Source of the DNA: Nocardioides turkmenicus
GTDB taxonomy: Bacteria > Actinomycetota > Actinomycetes > Propionibacteriales > Nocardioidaceae
Assembly (NCBI RefSeq): GCF_011045035.1
Contig: NZ_JAALAA010000012.1
Coordinates: 124,001-188,000 of the forward strand
Reading direction: 5' to 3'
Length of the DNA stretch: 64,000 nucleotides
A program made the translations under genes and the position numbers. Shown here piece after piece: positions 1 through 7,401 of the stretch. The notes under the pieces are model-generated. The model saw only the letters and a list, made by a program, of their open reading frames with translations, was not told the origin of the DNA and searched no databases. The stretch's first letter is position 1, and each line of letters begins with the position of its first letter.

Positions 1-79
1 AGCGTCGAGGAGGAAGCGGCCGCGCTCGGCGCCATGGAGAGACCCACGCTCGTGGTGGCGCCGGAACGCCCCGAGCGGC

Positions 80-679
80 TCACCGGTTCCACAGATCAGG
101 CCACGCGTGACCGAGCTGGCTGAGCAGGTCGCGTAGCAGCGGCAGGCTCAGCCCGACCACGTTGTGGTGATCGCCCTCGATCCCGGTGATGAACGCGCCG
201 CCGAGCCCGTCGATCGTGAACGCCCCGGCGACGTGCAGCGGCTCGCCGGTCGCGACGTACGCCTCGATCTCGTCGTCACTCACATCGGCGAAGTGCACCG
301 TGGTGGCAGCCGTCTGCGACACCTTCTCCCCGGTCGCGGTGTCGGTCAGCGCATGCCCGGAGACGAGTACGCCGCTGCGCCCCCGCATCTCCCGCCAGCG
401 CCGCGTCGCCTCCTCCGGGTCGTGCGGCTTCCCCAGCGGCTTCCCGTCCAGCTCGAGGACGCTGTCGCACCCCAGCACGAGAGCACCCTCGGGGACGTCC
501 GGGCGGCTGGCGACCGCATCGCGTTTGAGCTCGGCGAGCCCCAGGGCGAGCTCGGTCGGCCCGAGGCCGTCGAGGACGCTCTCGTCGACACCGGAGACGA
601 TCACCACCGGCTCGACGCCTGCGCTGCGCAGCGTCTGCAACCGGGCGGGGGACTGGGAGGCAAGGACCAGCGTGGTCAT
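80..679 (-). CDS. maf: Maf family nucleotide pyrophosphatase
   Basis: 199-residue Maf/YhdE-type protein. The family hydrolyses non-canonical or modified nucleoside triphosphates (dTTP/UTP or m7GTP) to the monophosphate in the cytoplasm and was first linked to septum inhibition. The N-terminal LASQSPAR signature (residues 6-13), the VLGCDSVLELDGKPLGKP block around residues 67-84 and the GAFTIDGLGG segment near residue 152 are visible. Length is typical. The ATG start lies 6 nt after a TAGGGT hexamer with no Shine-Dalgarno, so the transcript is probably leaderless. No neighbour shares its strand closely on the right; the gene to the left is outside the window. Confidence 0.95.
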   Translation of the reverse strand: MTTLVLASQSPARLQTLRSAGVEPVVIVSGVDESVLDGLGPTELALGLAELKRDAVASRPDVPEGALVLGCDSVLELDGKPLGKPHDPEEATRRWREMRGRSGVLVSGHALTDTATGEKVSQTAATTVHFADVSDDEIEAYVATGEPLHVAGAFTIDGLGGAFITGIEGDHHNVVGLSLPLLRDLLSQLGHAWPDLWNR

Positions 680-685
680 GGCTCA

Positions 686-691
686 ACCCTA
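686..691 (-). promoter_or_regulatory. -10 box of leaderless maf transcript
   Basis: TAGGGT on the minus strand, 6 nt before the maf ATG. The spacing leaves no room for a ribosome-binding site, as in other leaderless actinobacterial genes of this window. Confidence 0.5.
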
Positions 692-781
692 GGGGTAGCG
701 GTCCTTTACCTCGCCAACCGTCCCGACTTGCCCGGCGGCTAACCACGAGCGGCGATCAGTCTCTAGACTGATCGCCGCTCG

Positions 782-863
782 GCCGAAGTGGCGGAATAGG
801 CAGACGCGCAGGATTTAGGTTCCTGTGTCTTAGGACGTGCGGGTTCAAGTCCCGCCTTCGGCA
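782..863 (+). tRNA. tRNA-Leu (anticodon UAG)
   Basis: Cloverleaf read directly: acceptor GCCGAAG pairs with CTTCGGC at 856-862, discriminator A at 863. Anticodon stem CAGGA/TCCTG encloses the 7-nt loop TTTAGGT, giving anticodon TAG (reads CUA and other CUN codons). A long variable arm and the T-arm GCGGGTTCAAGTCCCGC follow, as expected for a class II leucine tRNA. CCA is not fully encoded. Confidence 0.96.
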
Positions 864-973
864 CCCAGAGTCCGGGTTCGACCCGGGGCGGACCAGGGGC
901 GATCCCCATGGACATCGAGCCCCCGACCCTCAAGGATGGAAGCACAACACCCCATCCAGAGAGGGATGAAGTC

Positions 974-1369
974 ATGTCGTTCAAGGACAACGCGTCCAAC
1001 TGGCGCGATGGCGTCCAGAAGGGCGTCGAAGGCGCGAAGCCTGCCGTCGAGGACGCCAAGGTGAAGTCGGCACCTCACCTTGTCACCGGCGGCGAGAAGA
1101 CCATCGAGAAGGCCACCGAGTTCAAGGCGCAGATCGAGGCCAAGCGGGCCGAGATGGCATCGGCTCCCGACGCCGACTCGCCGCGCACCCAGGCGATCTC
1201 CGGCCTGCTCCAGGTCGGCGCCGCCGCCACCGAGGTCGCCGCCCACGCGGGTGAGTGGCTGAAGGAGACCGGTGCCAAGTGGAGTGCCGGCACCGGCCCT
1301 GTGGTCGTCGAGCCCCCGAAGGAGATCCCGGGGGACGTACCTCCCCCGCCTCCGCCCAGCGAGAAGTAG
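974..1369 (+). CDS. small helical hypothetical protein
   Basis: 131-residue hypothetical. The chosen ATG is preceded by a GAGAGGGA Shine-Dalgarno about 6 nt upstream; an in-frame earlier ATG at 908 has no such signal and would start just after tRNA-Leu. The protein begins MSFKDNASNWRDGVQKG, is rich in Lys, Glu and Ala and lacks a signal peptide or membrane span; the middle part looks like one or two amphipathic helices and the tail is proline-rich (VPPPPPPSEK). I recognise no family. It ends immediately before a dispersed repeat and faces bcp convergently. Confidence 0.7.
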   Translation: MSFKDNASNWRDGVQKGVEGAKPAVEDAKVKSAPHLVTGGEKTIEKATEFKAQIEAKRAEMASAPDADSPRTQAISGLLQVGAAATEVAAHAGEWLKETGAKWSAGTGPVVVEPPKEIPGDVPPPPPPSEK

Positions 1370-1370
1370 G

Positions 1371-1497
1371 AAGGTCAGCGCTGGAGCGCCCCTCGTCTGG
1401 ACTGACCAGAGCGAGGGAGCGCAGCGACTGAGCGGCGGGAAGGAAGACGAGGGTCAAGCGGAAGCGCTGCGCGAATTGCGAAGCAATCGCAAATTAC
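1371..1497. repeat. dispersed intergenic repeat, family A (copy 1)
   Basis: About 120 bp between convergent genes. Read on the minus strand it matches 55610-55760 over nearly its full length: GCGATTGCTTCGCAATTCGC hairpin, then a GCTT(C/T)CGCTTGA(C/T)CCTCGTCTTCCT block, a GTCGCTGCGCTC block and GTCCAGACGAGG. The hairpin (ATTGC-TTC-GCAAT core) abuts the bcp stop codon, which lies inside the repeat. Confidence 0.8.
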
Positions 1498-1964
1498 ACA
1501 GCCAGATTGAGGTCGCGGCGGAGCTTGGCGACGTGACCGGTCGCCTTGACGTTGTACTGCGCGACCTCGATCTTGCCCTCCTCGTCGACCACGAACGTCG
1601 AGCGGATGACGCCCTCGACGACCTTGCCGTAGAGCTTCTTCTCGCCGTAGGCGCCGTACGCCTGGTGGACGGCGAGGTCCTCGTCGGAGGCCAGGGTGAT
1701 GGTGAGCCCGTCACGCTCGCGGAACTTCGCGAGCTTGGCGGGCTTGTCCTTCGAGACGCCGACGACCTCGTAGCCGGCGGCCTTCAGCGAGTCGATCGAG
1801 TCGGTGAAGTCGCAGGCCTGCTTGGTGCAGCCGGGGGTCATCGCGGCGGGGTAGAAGTAGACGATCACCTTGCGGCCGCGGAAGCTGCTGAGCGAGACCT
1901 CCGCTCCGGTGTCGTCGGGAAGAGTGAAGTCAGGGGCAACATCGCCCGGCTCGAGACGCGTCAT
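1494..1964 (-). CDS. bcp: thioredoxin-dependent thiol peroxidase (Bcp/PrxQ)
   Basis: 156-residue peroxiredoxin of the Bcp/PrxQ class, reducing hydrogen peroxide and organic hydroperoxides in the cytoplasm with electrons from thioredoxin or a mycothiol system. MTRLEPGDVAPDFTLPD is the canonical N-terminus. The peroxidatic cysteine is in PAAMTPGCTKQACDF (about residues 42-56), and the second cysteine five residues later is the resolving cysteine of the PrxQ type. An upstream in-frame start at 2012 was rejected because MTRLEP matches the family start and sits 7 nt after a TAGGTT -10. The last codons run into repeat family A. Confidence 0.95.
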   Translation of the reverse strand: MTRLEPGDVAPDFTLPDDTGAEVSLSSFRGRKVIVYFYPAAMTPGCTKQACDFTDSIDSLKAAGYEVVGVSKDKPAKLAKFRERDGLTITLASDEDLAVHQAYGAYGEKKLYGKVVEGVIRSTFVVDEEGKIEVAQYNVKATGHVAKLRRDLNLAV

Positions 1965-1971
1965 GGGCGAC

Positions 1972-1977
1972 AACCTA
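1972..1977 (-). promoter_or_regulatory. -10 box of leaderless bcp transcript
   Basis: TAGGTT on the minus strand, 7 nt before the bcp ATG at 1964; no Shine-Dalgarno in between. Confidence 0.45.
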
Positions 1978-2034
1978 CCTAAGAGATCGAGCGAACCGCA
2001 GCGGTGGAGCACGCAGTGGACGTACGCCGGTTGC

Positions 2035-2040
2035 TAAGGT
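2035..2040 (+). promoter_or_regulatory. -10 box of leaderless DUF3618 gene
   Basis: TAAGGT 6 nt before the ATG at 2047. The flanks (ACGTACGCCGGTT before, CTGCGC after) recur almost exactly before the gene at 55322, suggesting the same promoter type. Confidence 0.5.
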
Positions 2041-2046
2041 CTGCGC

Positions 2047-2304
2047 ATGTCCAAGGACCAGACTTCCTCGCTCGAGTCCGAGATCGAAGAGATCCGCGAG
2101 CGGCTCGCAGGCACCATCGACGAGCTGATCTACCGGGGCAGCCCGAAGACGATCGTTCAGCGCCAGGTGGCGGCCGTCAAGGCGGTCTACGTCGACCCCG
2201 TCTCCGGCGAGCCGAGGATGGGCAACATCGCCAAGACCGTCGGCGGAGTGGTGGGCACCGTCCTGCTCATGGCGACGCTGCGTAAGATCACCAAGGTCAA
2301 CTGA
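2047..2304 (+). CDS. DUF3618 domain protein
   Basis: 85-residue protein that matches the actinobacterial DUF3618 pattern: an N-terminal SLESEIEEIRERLAGTIDEL amphipathic helix with the conserved R-x-x-L-x-x-T-I-D-E-L core (residues 9-27), a basic middle, and a C-terminal hydrophobic stretch GGVVGTVLLMATL (about residues 66-78) that may touch or span the membrane. Function of the family is not known. It precedes the groES-like gene by 28 nt on the same strand, so the two may be cotranscribed. Confidence 0.85.
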   Translation: MSKDQTSSLESEIEEIRERLAGTIDELIYRGSPKTIVQRQVAAVKAVYVDPVSGEPRMGNIAKTVGGVVGTVLLMATLRKITKVN

Positions 2305-2332
2305 ACCCCCACCACGGCAAGGCAAGACGGAC

Positions 2333-2659
2333 GTGACCGACAAGACCCCTATCAAGATGCTCCACGACCGGGTGTTGGTCGAGGTCGGGGCCGACGCCGG
2401 TGAGCGCCGCTCCTCGGGCGGCATCGTCATCCCGGCGACGGCCGCCATGGGCGGAGCCCGGCGGCTCACCTGGTCGCGGGTGGTCGCGGTCGGCCCGCAC
2501 GCGCGTGCCGTCGAGATCGGTGACCGGGTCCTCTTCGACGCCGATGACAAGCCCGAGGTCGAGGTCGCCGGCGAGGTCTACGTCCTGATGCGCGAGCGCG
2601 ACGTGCACGCCGTGGCCGCGGAGCGGATCGCCGACGAGTCGACGGGCCTCTACCTCTAG
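2333..2659 (+). CDS. GroES-like co-chaperonin family protein
   Basis: 108-residue protein with the GroES fold signature: IKMLHDRVLVEVG at residues 7-19, SSGGIVIPATA (mobile-loop region, residues 27-37), and a VVAVGPHARAVEIGDRVLFD beta-barrel block. It is slightly longer than GroES (about 97) and has a divergent mobile loop and C-terminus, so it may be a paralogue rather than the housekeeping GroES; no groEL is adjacent. GTG start. The stop overlaps the convergent sortase stop by 4 nt. Confidence 0.8.
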   Translation: MTDKTPIKMLHDRVLVEVGADAGERRSSGGIVIPATAAMGGARRLTWSRVVAVGPHARAVEIGDRVLFDADDKPEVEVAGEVYVLMRERDVHAVAAERIADESTGLYL

Positions 2660-3261
2660 CTCTTCTTCTGCACTCGGGGCAAAGCGTTGAACCGATGCGC
2701 GAGCACGACGATGTTGCTGTCGTAGCTCGAGCCGTTCCAGTCGGTGCAGGTGATGATCACCAGCCGGCCGTCGCCGTGGTCCTGACCGAAGATGCGCTGT
2801 GCCTGCTCGGCCAGCTCCTTGCGGCTCAGCACCTCGACGGAGTCGACCTGGTGCTGGAAGGTCCCGTCCTTGGTGACGATGTCGACCTCCTGCCCCTCCT
2901 CGATGTGATCGAGCTTGTTGAGGCTGCCGCCACCGGTGTGCACGGTGTGGCCGGTGACGACGGTCTGACCCTGCGCGGAGCCCGGCTTGGCGCTGCCGAC
3001 CCACCAGCCGATCTCGCGCGGGTTGCGTGGCGGGTCGAGCACCTCCCCGTCGAGCCGGATCGGGACGACCTTGGCCTTCGTGTTGAGGCCGGGAAGCTCG
3101 AGGCGCTTCGGGGCGCCGGGCGGGACCTCCACGGCGGCGCTGCCCCCGGGCCACACCAGACCGCCCAGCACCATCGCCACGGCGAGCACGACCAGAGCGG
3201 TCCACAGGCCGCCCGCCGCCGCGGCAAGCCGCGACGGCGAGTCAGCAGGTGCTTCAGCCAC
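2656..3261 (-). CDS. class E/F sortase
   Basis: Membrane-anchored cysteine transpeptidase that would cleave sorting signals of exported proteins and join them to the cell wall. One N-terminal transmembrane segment (LWTALVVLAVAMVLGGLVW, about residues 18-38 of the GTG-started form) is followed by the catalytic beta-barrel: His in VVTGHTVH, Cys in VIITCTDW, Arg in VLAHRF, the usual triad in order. About 201 residues. The GTG at 3261 overlaps the stop of the upstream anchored protein (GTGGCTGA), indicating translational coupling; a longer in-frame start at 3288 would lie inside that gene. The coupled neighbour is the obvious candidate substrate, yet shows no LPXTG or LAXTG. Confidence 0.88.
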   Translation of the reverse strand: MAEAPADSPSRLAAAAGGLWTALVVLAVAMVLGGLVWPGGSAAVEVPPGAPKRLELPGLNTKAKVVPIRLDGEVLDPPRNPREIGWWVGSAKPGSAQGQTVVTGHTVHTGGGSLNKLDHIEEGQEVDIVTKDGTFQHQVDSVEVLSRKELAEQAQRIFGQDHGDGRLVIITCTDWNGSSYDSNIVVLAHRFNALPRVQKKS

Positions 3262-4504
3262 GTCGCAACATACGGACGTACGTCGCAACGCCGGCGCCCG
3301 CGGCCGCGAGGAGCAGCAGGGTGACGAGGGCGATCCGACCGGCGCTGCCGTCGTCGTAGCTCTCCATGCCGGCGGTCACGACGGTCGGGACCGAGGCCGG
3401 CGGGTTGGCCGCCTTCGGCGGGTTCTTGGCGACCGTCTTGGTGACCGGGCTGTTCGGGCCACAGTGGCTGGTGCCGATGGTCAGGTGGGCCAGGCTGCCG
3501 CCGACGAACTCCTGGGCCGCCGGGAGGACCTTCACGTCCAGAGCGGTCACCGTGATCTCGCCGGGCGCGGTGTCCTGGGAGTTGAGGGTGATGTCGAGGA
3601 CGTTCTCCTCCAGCGGCGCGAGCTGCGACTCGATCTGACCGAGGGCCGTGTCGAGCACCTGCGTCTGAAGCTGGTCGAGCCCGTCGTTGGCCGGTGCCAG
3701 GGCGCCGTTCAGGGCGTTGGTGAACTGGGTGCGCAGCGCATCCAGGATCGCGTCGGTGACACCGGTCAGGTCGGTGACGACCTTCTGGTCGACGCCGGGA
3801 TCGACCGGAAGGTCGACCAGGGTGACGTCGCCGACGGTCGGGATGGTGACGTACGCACGGCTGTTCGCCAGGCTGCTGTCGCCGGAGGCCGAGTCCTTGT
3901 CCGCGGTGCAGCTGCTCTGCACGGCACCGAGGTCGAGGTGGAGGCCGGGGTCACCCATCGCGGCGAGGACGTCCTTCAGCGCCGCCGAGAGCGGGTCGGT
4001 GACCGCGGTCTGGCTCAGGCCCGCCTCCTCGAGCGCGGTGATCAGCTGCTGGTCGACGCCCTGGAACAGGCCGGACGAGACGAGCTCGACATCGCTGAAG
4101 TCGAGGCTGGCCGCGTCGAGCGAGATGTTGTCGCCGCCGCTGAGGCAGTTGCCGGATCCCGCTGCGACCAGGGTCGCGCCGTCTCCGGCGAGGCCGGCGC
4201 ATGCCGCCGAGGTGGCGTCCTTGTTGGCGACCGCGTCCTGGGCCAGCGTGCCGGCATGGATCGCGTCCTGGCCGCCGAGCGCGGTGATGAGCGGCTCGTT
4301 GGTGCCCTCGGCGGACTCGGTGGAGCCGTTGTTGGTGACGGCATAGGTGCCGGTGTCCCTCGCCCCGGTGCCGGCGAGCTCGAGGCTCAGCGCGGTTGCG
4401 GACGCCTGTGACACCGTTGCGGCGCTCGCAGGTGCGGCTGACAAGGCAACCATGGCAGCTGCGGCCGCGACTGCGGCTCCCCGCGCGATGAGTGTTGTGC
4501 GCAC
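3254..4504 (-). CDS. secreted, C-terminally anchored surface protein (paralogue 1)
   Basis: 416 residues: Sec signal peptide (positive MRTTLIARG, hydrophobic core, ASA|A cleavage near residue 28), a large extracellular region with a few cysteines (AACAGL, GNCLSG, SSCTAD, SHCGPN), a proline-rich linker (KNPPKAANPPASVPT), one C-terminal membrane span IALVTLLLLAAAGAGVATYV and a basic tail MLRRG. This is the layout of sortase substrates or simple C-anchored proteins but no LPXTG-like motif precedes the span. It resembles the 5653-6963 product throughout (same order of TGTY, TNxP, CAGL.G.GATLV, TALDVKVL, IGTSxCG segments). It is the first gene of a coupled pair with the sortase. Function unknown. 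Confidence 0.8.
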   Translation of the reverse strand: MRTTLIARGAAVAAAAAMVALSAAPASAATVSQASATALSLELAGTGARDTGTYAVTNNGSTESAEGTNEPLITALGGQDAIHAGTLAQDAVANKDATSAACAGLAGDGATLVAAGSGNCLSGGDNISLDAASLDFSDVELVSSGLFQGVDQQLITALEEAGLSQTAVTDPLSAALKDVLAAMGDPGLHLDLGAVQSSCTADKDSASGDSSLANSRAYVTIPTVGDVTLVDLPVDPGVDQKVVTDLTGVTDAILDALRTQFTNALNGALAPANDGLDQLQTQVLDTALGQIESQLAPLEENVLDITLNSQDTAPGEITVTALDVKVLPAAQEFVGGSLAHLTIGTSHCGPNSPVTKTVAKNPPKAANPPASVPTVVTAGMESYDDGSAGRIALVTLLLLAAAGAGVATYVRMLRRG

Positions 4505-4559
4505 GTACTTCTCCCCTCCCTTTGACCTTCGTCACACTCAACGGTCGACATACCCCGGG

Positions 4560-4577
4560 GGTTACGGGCGCGTAACC
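4560..4577. promoter_or_regulatory. GTTAC/GTAAC inverted repeat upstream of surface protein
   Basis: Perfect 7-bp arms GGTTACG / CGTAACC separated by 4 bp, about 56-73 bp upstream of the 4504 start. GTAAC motifs also stand upstream of the paralogue (7136-7152). GTAAC repeats are typical of MtrA-type response-regulator sites in actinobacteria; the assignment here is inference. Confidence 0.35.
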
Positions 4578-4614
4578 TGTTCTGTAGAACGGAATCCGCA
4601 GGTCTTCCGCCACT

Positions 4615-5481
4615 TCAGCTGTCGCAGACGGTGCCATCCTTGTCGCCGTCGCGATACCACTCGTACTCGGTGTCGCTGCCCTTCCGGTAGGGCCCGTAAC
4701 CCTTCGCGGTCGCCTTGGCGCAGGTGTCGAAGCGGGGGTCCTCGCCCGAGCCGCCTCCGGGATCACCGCTCGGGTCGCTCTCGGGCTGCCCGGCGCGGGC
4801 TAGACGTACGGTGATCACGGGGTTGTCGCAGCCCGCGGCGACCCTCGTCAGTGCGGCCTTCTCCGCGCGGTCGACGAAGAGGCCCCAGCGGATCTTCACG
4901 GCGACCCAGTCCGCGACGTACGTGCAGTGGTAGCCGGTGGCGTCGGGCAGCCAGTCGGCAGGGTCCTGGTCACCCTTGCTGCGGTTGGTCGCCGCGGTCA
5001 CCGCGATGAGGGCGCGCGGGTCGCCGAGATCGTTGGCGTACGCCTCTCGCTCCTCGTCGCTCCACGCGTTCGCCCCGGACTCCCAGCCCTCCTTGAGCGC
5101 GACCATGTGGTCGATGTCGAGGCCGCCGGGGCGCTTGAGGGTGAGACCGTCGTACGCGGAGAACCAGGCGCCCCGGCTCACCTCGCACCTCCCGCGTGCC
5201 TTCTTCCTCGACTCCTCGAGGAGCACCTCGTTGCGGGCATCCTGGCAGTCGCCGTCGGCGTCGACCCAGTGATTGAACTTCTCCCGCTCGTAGCCCGAGG
5301 TGACCTCCTTGGCGACCGGGAGCCTCGCGACGGCCTCGGTCAGCGGGAGGCTGACCTCCCCGCCCGTCTCGGCGCCGTACCCGGCCTGGACGGCGGTGTC
5401 GGCCTCGGCGGTGTCGGAGATCTCGGCACAACCAGTGCAGAGGAGTACGACGGCGAGCAGGGTCGCCACAGGGCGCAGCAT
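4615..5481 (-). CDS. secreted HNH nuclease lipoprotein with Excalibur domain
   Basis: 288 residues. Lipoprotein signal peptide with lipobox LLCTGC (Cys near residue 18). The central domain is a DUF1524/GmrSD-type HNH nuclease: GGLDIDHMVALKEGWESGA supplies the catalytic His, and TAATNRSKGDQDPADWLP the following Asn/His-metal region. The C-terminus (from FDTCAKATAKGYGPY to DGDKDGTVCDS) is an Excalibur calcium-binding domain with its DxDxDGxxC loop. A surface-tethered, calcium-dependent DNase, perhaps for nucleotide scavenging, is the likely role. It lies between the two anchored paralogues on the same strand but about 110 nt away from the first. Confidence 0.88.
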   Translation of the reverse strand: MLRPVATLLAVVLLCTGCAEISDTAEADTAVQAGYGAETGGEVSLPLTEAVARLPVAKEVTSGYEREKFNHWVDADGDCQDARNEVLLEESRKKARGRCEVSRGAWFSAYDGLTLKRPGGLDIDHMVALKEGWESGANAWSDEEREAYANDLGDPRALIAVTAATNRSKGDQDPADWLPDATGYHCTYVADWVAVKIRWGLFVDRAEKAALTRVAAGCDNPVITVRLARAGQPESDPSGDPGGGSGEDPRFDTCAKATAKGYGPYRKGSDTEYEWYRDGDKDGTVCDS

Positions 5482-5601
5482 GGGGGAACTCCAGAGAGTT
5501 GGGGAAGAGCTCTGGGGAGCATCGGGGGCGGCGCAACTTTGTCGGATCCTGCAGCGGGCGGCACGCAGGCGCGCCGCCCTGTCGTCGACCCGACAAAAGA
5601 A

Positions 5602-5634
5602 TCCCGGGCCAAGGCAGGAAGCCTTGGCCCGGGA
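5602..5634 (-). terminator. rho-independent terminator after surface protein 2
   Basis: 14-bp perfect stem TCCCGGGCCAAGGC / GCCTTGGCCCGGGA with a 5-nt loop, followed on the minus strand by TTCTTTTG. It ends the gene whose stop is at 5653. Confidence 0.9.
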
Positions 5635-5652
5635 GGGGTGCTGATCAGTCGA

Positions 5653-6963
5653 TCAGGCCTGTGCGCGGCGCAGCAGGAACCACCGGGTGGCGGCAGCGGC
5701 GGCGACGAGCAGCACGAGCGCGCCGGCGGCGAACCCGCCCTTGGCGGCCGGGGAGGACAGCAGGTCGAGCTCGGCGTTGGCCGGGGCGTTGTCCGGCTTG
5801 GCCTGGACGCTGGTGTCCGGGTCGGACTTGTCGCCGGAGACGACCACGTCGACGTTCTTCTTGTCACCGCTGGCTGCGGCCTTCTCCTCGGCGGCGGTGA
5901 GGCCGTTGGTGCCGCAGGTGCTGGTGCCGATGGCGACCTTGGCGGCGGTCGGGGCGCCGACCTTCTTCACGGCGTCGAGGACCTTGATGTCCAGAGCGGA
6001 CACCTCGAGCGACTTGGCGGTCTTGTCCTGCTTGTTCAGGGTGAGCTTGACCAGGTCGGTCTCGAGGCCCTTGAGCAGGGTGGCGAGCTGCTTCTTGATG
6101 TTCTCGATCAGGTCGATGCGGATCGAGACGTCCAGGCCGCCCAGGGCGTTGCTCTTCAGGCCCGACCGCAGCAGCGTGTCGACGCGGCTGAGAACGGCGT
6201 CGGTCACCGGGGAGAGGTCCGGGACGACCGTCGTGTTCTTCTTCGGGTCGGCGGGCAGGTCGGCGACCTTGATGTCACCCTTGCCGGGGACGTTGACGGT
6301 GACCGCGGCGTTCTTGAGCTGGGTGTCGCCCTTGAACGTGGTGCCCTTCGCCATGCAGGTGCTCTCCGCGGCGTCGAGGTCGACGCCGACCGAGAGGCCA
6401 CCGACCTTGGTGAGCACGCCGGAGACGACGTTCTGGACCAGGTCGTTGACCGGGCCGAGCTTGACGTGAACGTCCTTGCTCTCGTCGGTGAGCAGGTAGT
6501 CGGTGGTGGCGCCCAGCTTCTGCAGGTTGAGCTCGGCGAGGTTCACCGTGACGGCCTCGCCCGGCTTGACGCAGCTGGAGCCGTCGCCGATGGAGACCAG
6601 GGTCGCGCCCTTGCCGGCCAGGGCCGAGCAGGCGCCCGAGTAGGCGGTGCCGTTCTTGAGCGCGGCGGCGGCGTCCTGGGCGAACACGCCGACCGAGAGC
6701 AGCTGCTGCTCGCCGTCGAGGAGCGGCAGGGCCGGCTTGTTGGTGCCGGAGTTGACGGTCTTCTTGCCGTTGTAGGTGGCGGTGTAGCGACCGGTGTCCA
6801 CCTTGACCTTGTCAGACACGTTGGCGGTCAGAGCGACCGACGACGCCTTGGCCTGGGGCTTCTCCGCCGACGCAGCAGTCGCCGGGGCCGCGGTCACGGA
6901 AAGACCGATCATCGCGGTCGCCGCAACAAGGGCGGCTCCGCGGACCGAGAGTGGGGAGCGCAA
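5653..6963 (-). CDS. secreted, C-terminally anchored surface protein (paralogue 2)
   Basis: 436 residues with the same plan as the 3254-4504 product: signal peptide ending near TAAPATAASA, a cysteine-poor extracellular region with ACSALAGKGATLVSIGDGSSC, VNVPGKGDIKVADLPADP, LTLNKQDKTAKSLEVSALDIKVLD and GTSTCGTNG blocks that match the paralogue, a charged linker, then one hydrophobic span GGFAAGALVLLVAAAAATRWFLL and a RRAQA tail. No LPXTG. The duplicated regions and conserved cysteines suggest a shared fold. It is transcribed alone, closed by a strong terminator. Function unknown. Confidence 0.8.
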   Translation of the reverse strand: MRSPLSVRGAALVAATAMIGLSVTAAPATAASAEKPQAKASSVALTANVSDKVKVDTGRYTATYNGKKTVNSGTNKPALPLLDGEQQLLSVGVFAQDAAAALKNGTAYSGACSALAGKGATLVSIGDGSSCVKPGEAVTVNLAELNLQKLGATTDYLLTDESKDVHVKLGPVNDLVQNVVSGVLTKVGGLSVGVDLDAAESTCMAKGTTFKGDTQLKNAAVTVNVPGKGDIKVADLPADPKKNTTVVPDLSPVTDAVLSRVDTLLRSGLKSNALGGLDVSIRIDLIENIKKQLATLLKGLETDLVKLTLNKQDKTAKSLEVSALDIKVLDAVKKVGAPTAAKVAIGTSTCGTNGLTAAEEKAAASGDKKNVDVVVSGDKSDPDTSVQAKPDNAPANAELDLLSSPAAKGGFAAGALVLLVAAAAATRWFLLRRAQA

Positions 6964-7135
6964 GTGACTTCTCCAATGATGTTGATATCTGTCGATGACA
7001 GGGCACGACGAGTAGAAGTCAGCCTCTGCAGCCCCCCGGTTGCTGTGACTCGCCGTGACGAAGCGGGGAGTCTAGCCACGTCGTTTCGCCGTCGCCTAGC
7101 GACCAACCGATGCCTGAGGTCACACAATTTCGCCC

Positions 7136-7152
7136 GTAACTTCGCCGGTAAC
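7136..7152. promoter_or_regulatory. GTAAC direct repeat upstream of surface protein 2
   Basis: Two GTAAC half-sites 12 bp apart within the 438-bp gap between the surface protein and haem oxygenase. The rest of that gap is comparatively AT-rich and holds the DtxR box; I see no gene in it. Confidence 0.3.
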
Positions 7153-7301
7153 AGGTCGTGGTCGGCGCCGATTTCGAGGCAGAAATGACCTACGTCCCGA
7201 ACGTGGTCGTCAATATGGATCGGGCGTATGGATCTTGTGTCCGGACTGTTCTTTTCGGCTCCGAAAACAAAAACTCGTTCTCAATTCGGGACTGCGTCGA
7301 G

Positions 7302-7315
7302 TTAGGTTGGCCTAA
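7302..7315. promoter_or_regulatory. DtxR/IdeR iron box before haem oxygenase
   Basis: TTAGGTTGGCCTAA differs at one base from the core TTAGGTTAGCCTAA of DtxR/IdeR operators and has the inverted repeat TTAGG/CCTAA. It lies 87 bp before the haem oxygenase ATG, implying repression by iron-loaded IdeR. Confidence 0.75.
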
Positions 7316-7401
7316 GTACGCCCTTGATGGCTTTCTGACAGTGTGTCAACATCTTTGCTGGAACGCCGATCGCCCGACGCCCCGACCGCACTGGAGCACA
7401 C

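Noticed and set aside
1..79. Possible end of a neighbouring gene at the left edge
   Set aside because: Both strands read open in more than one frame over 79-120 bases and none matches a family I know; too short to call.
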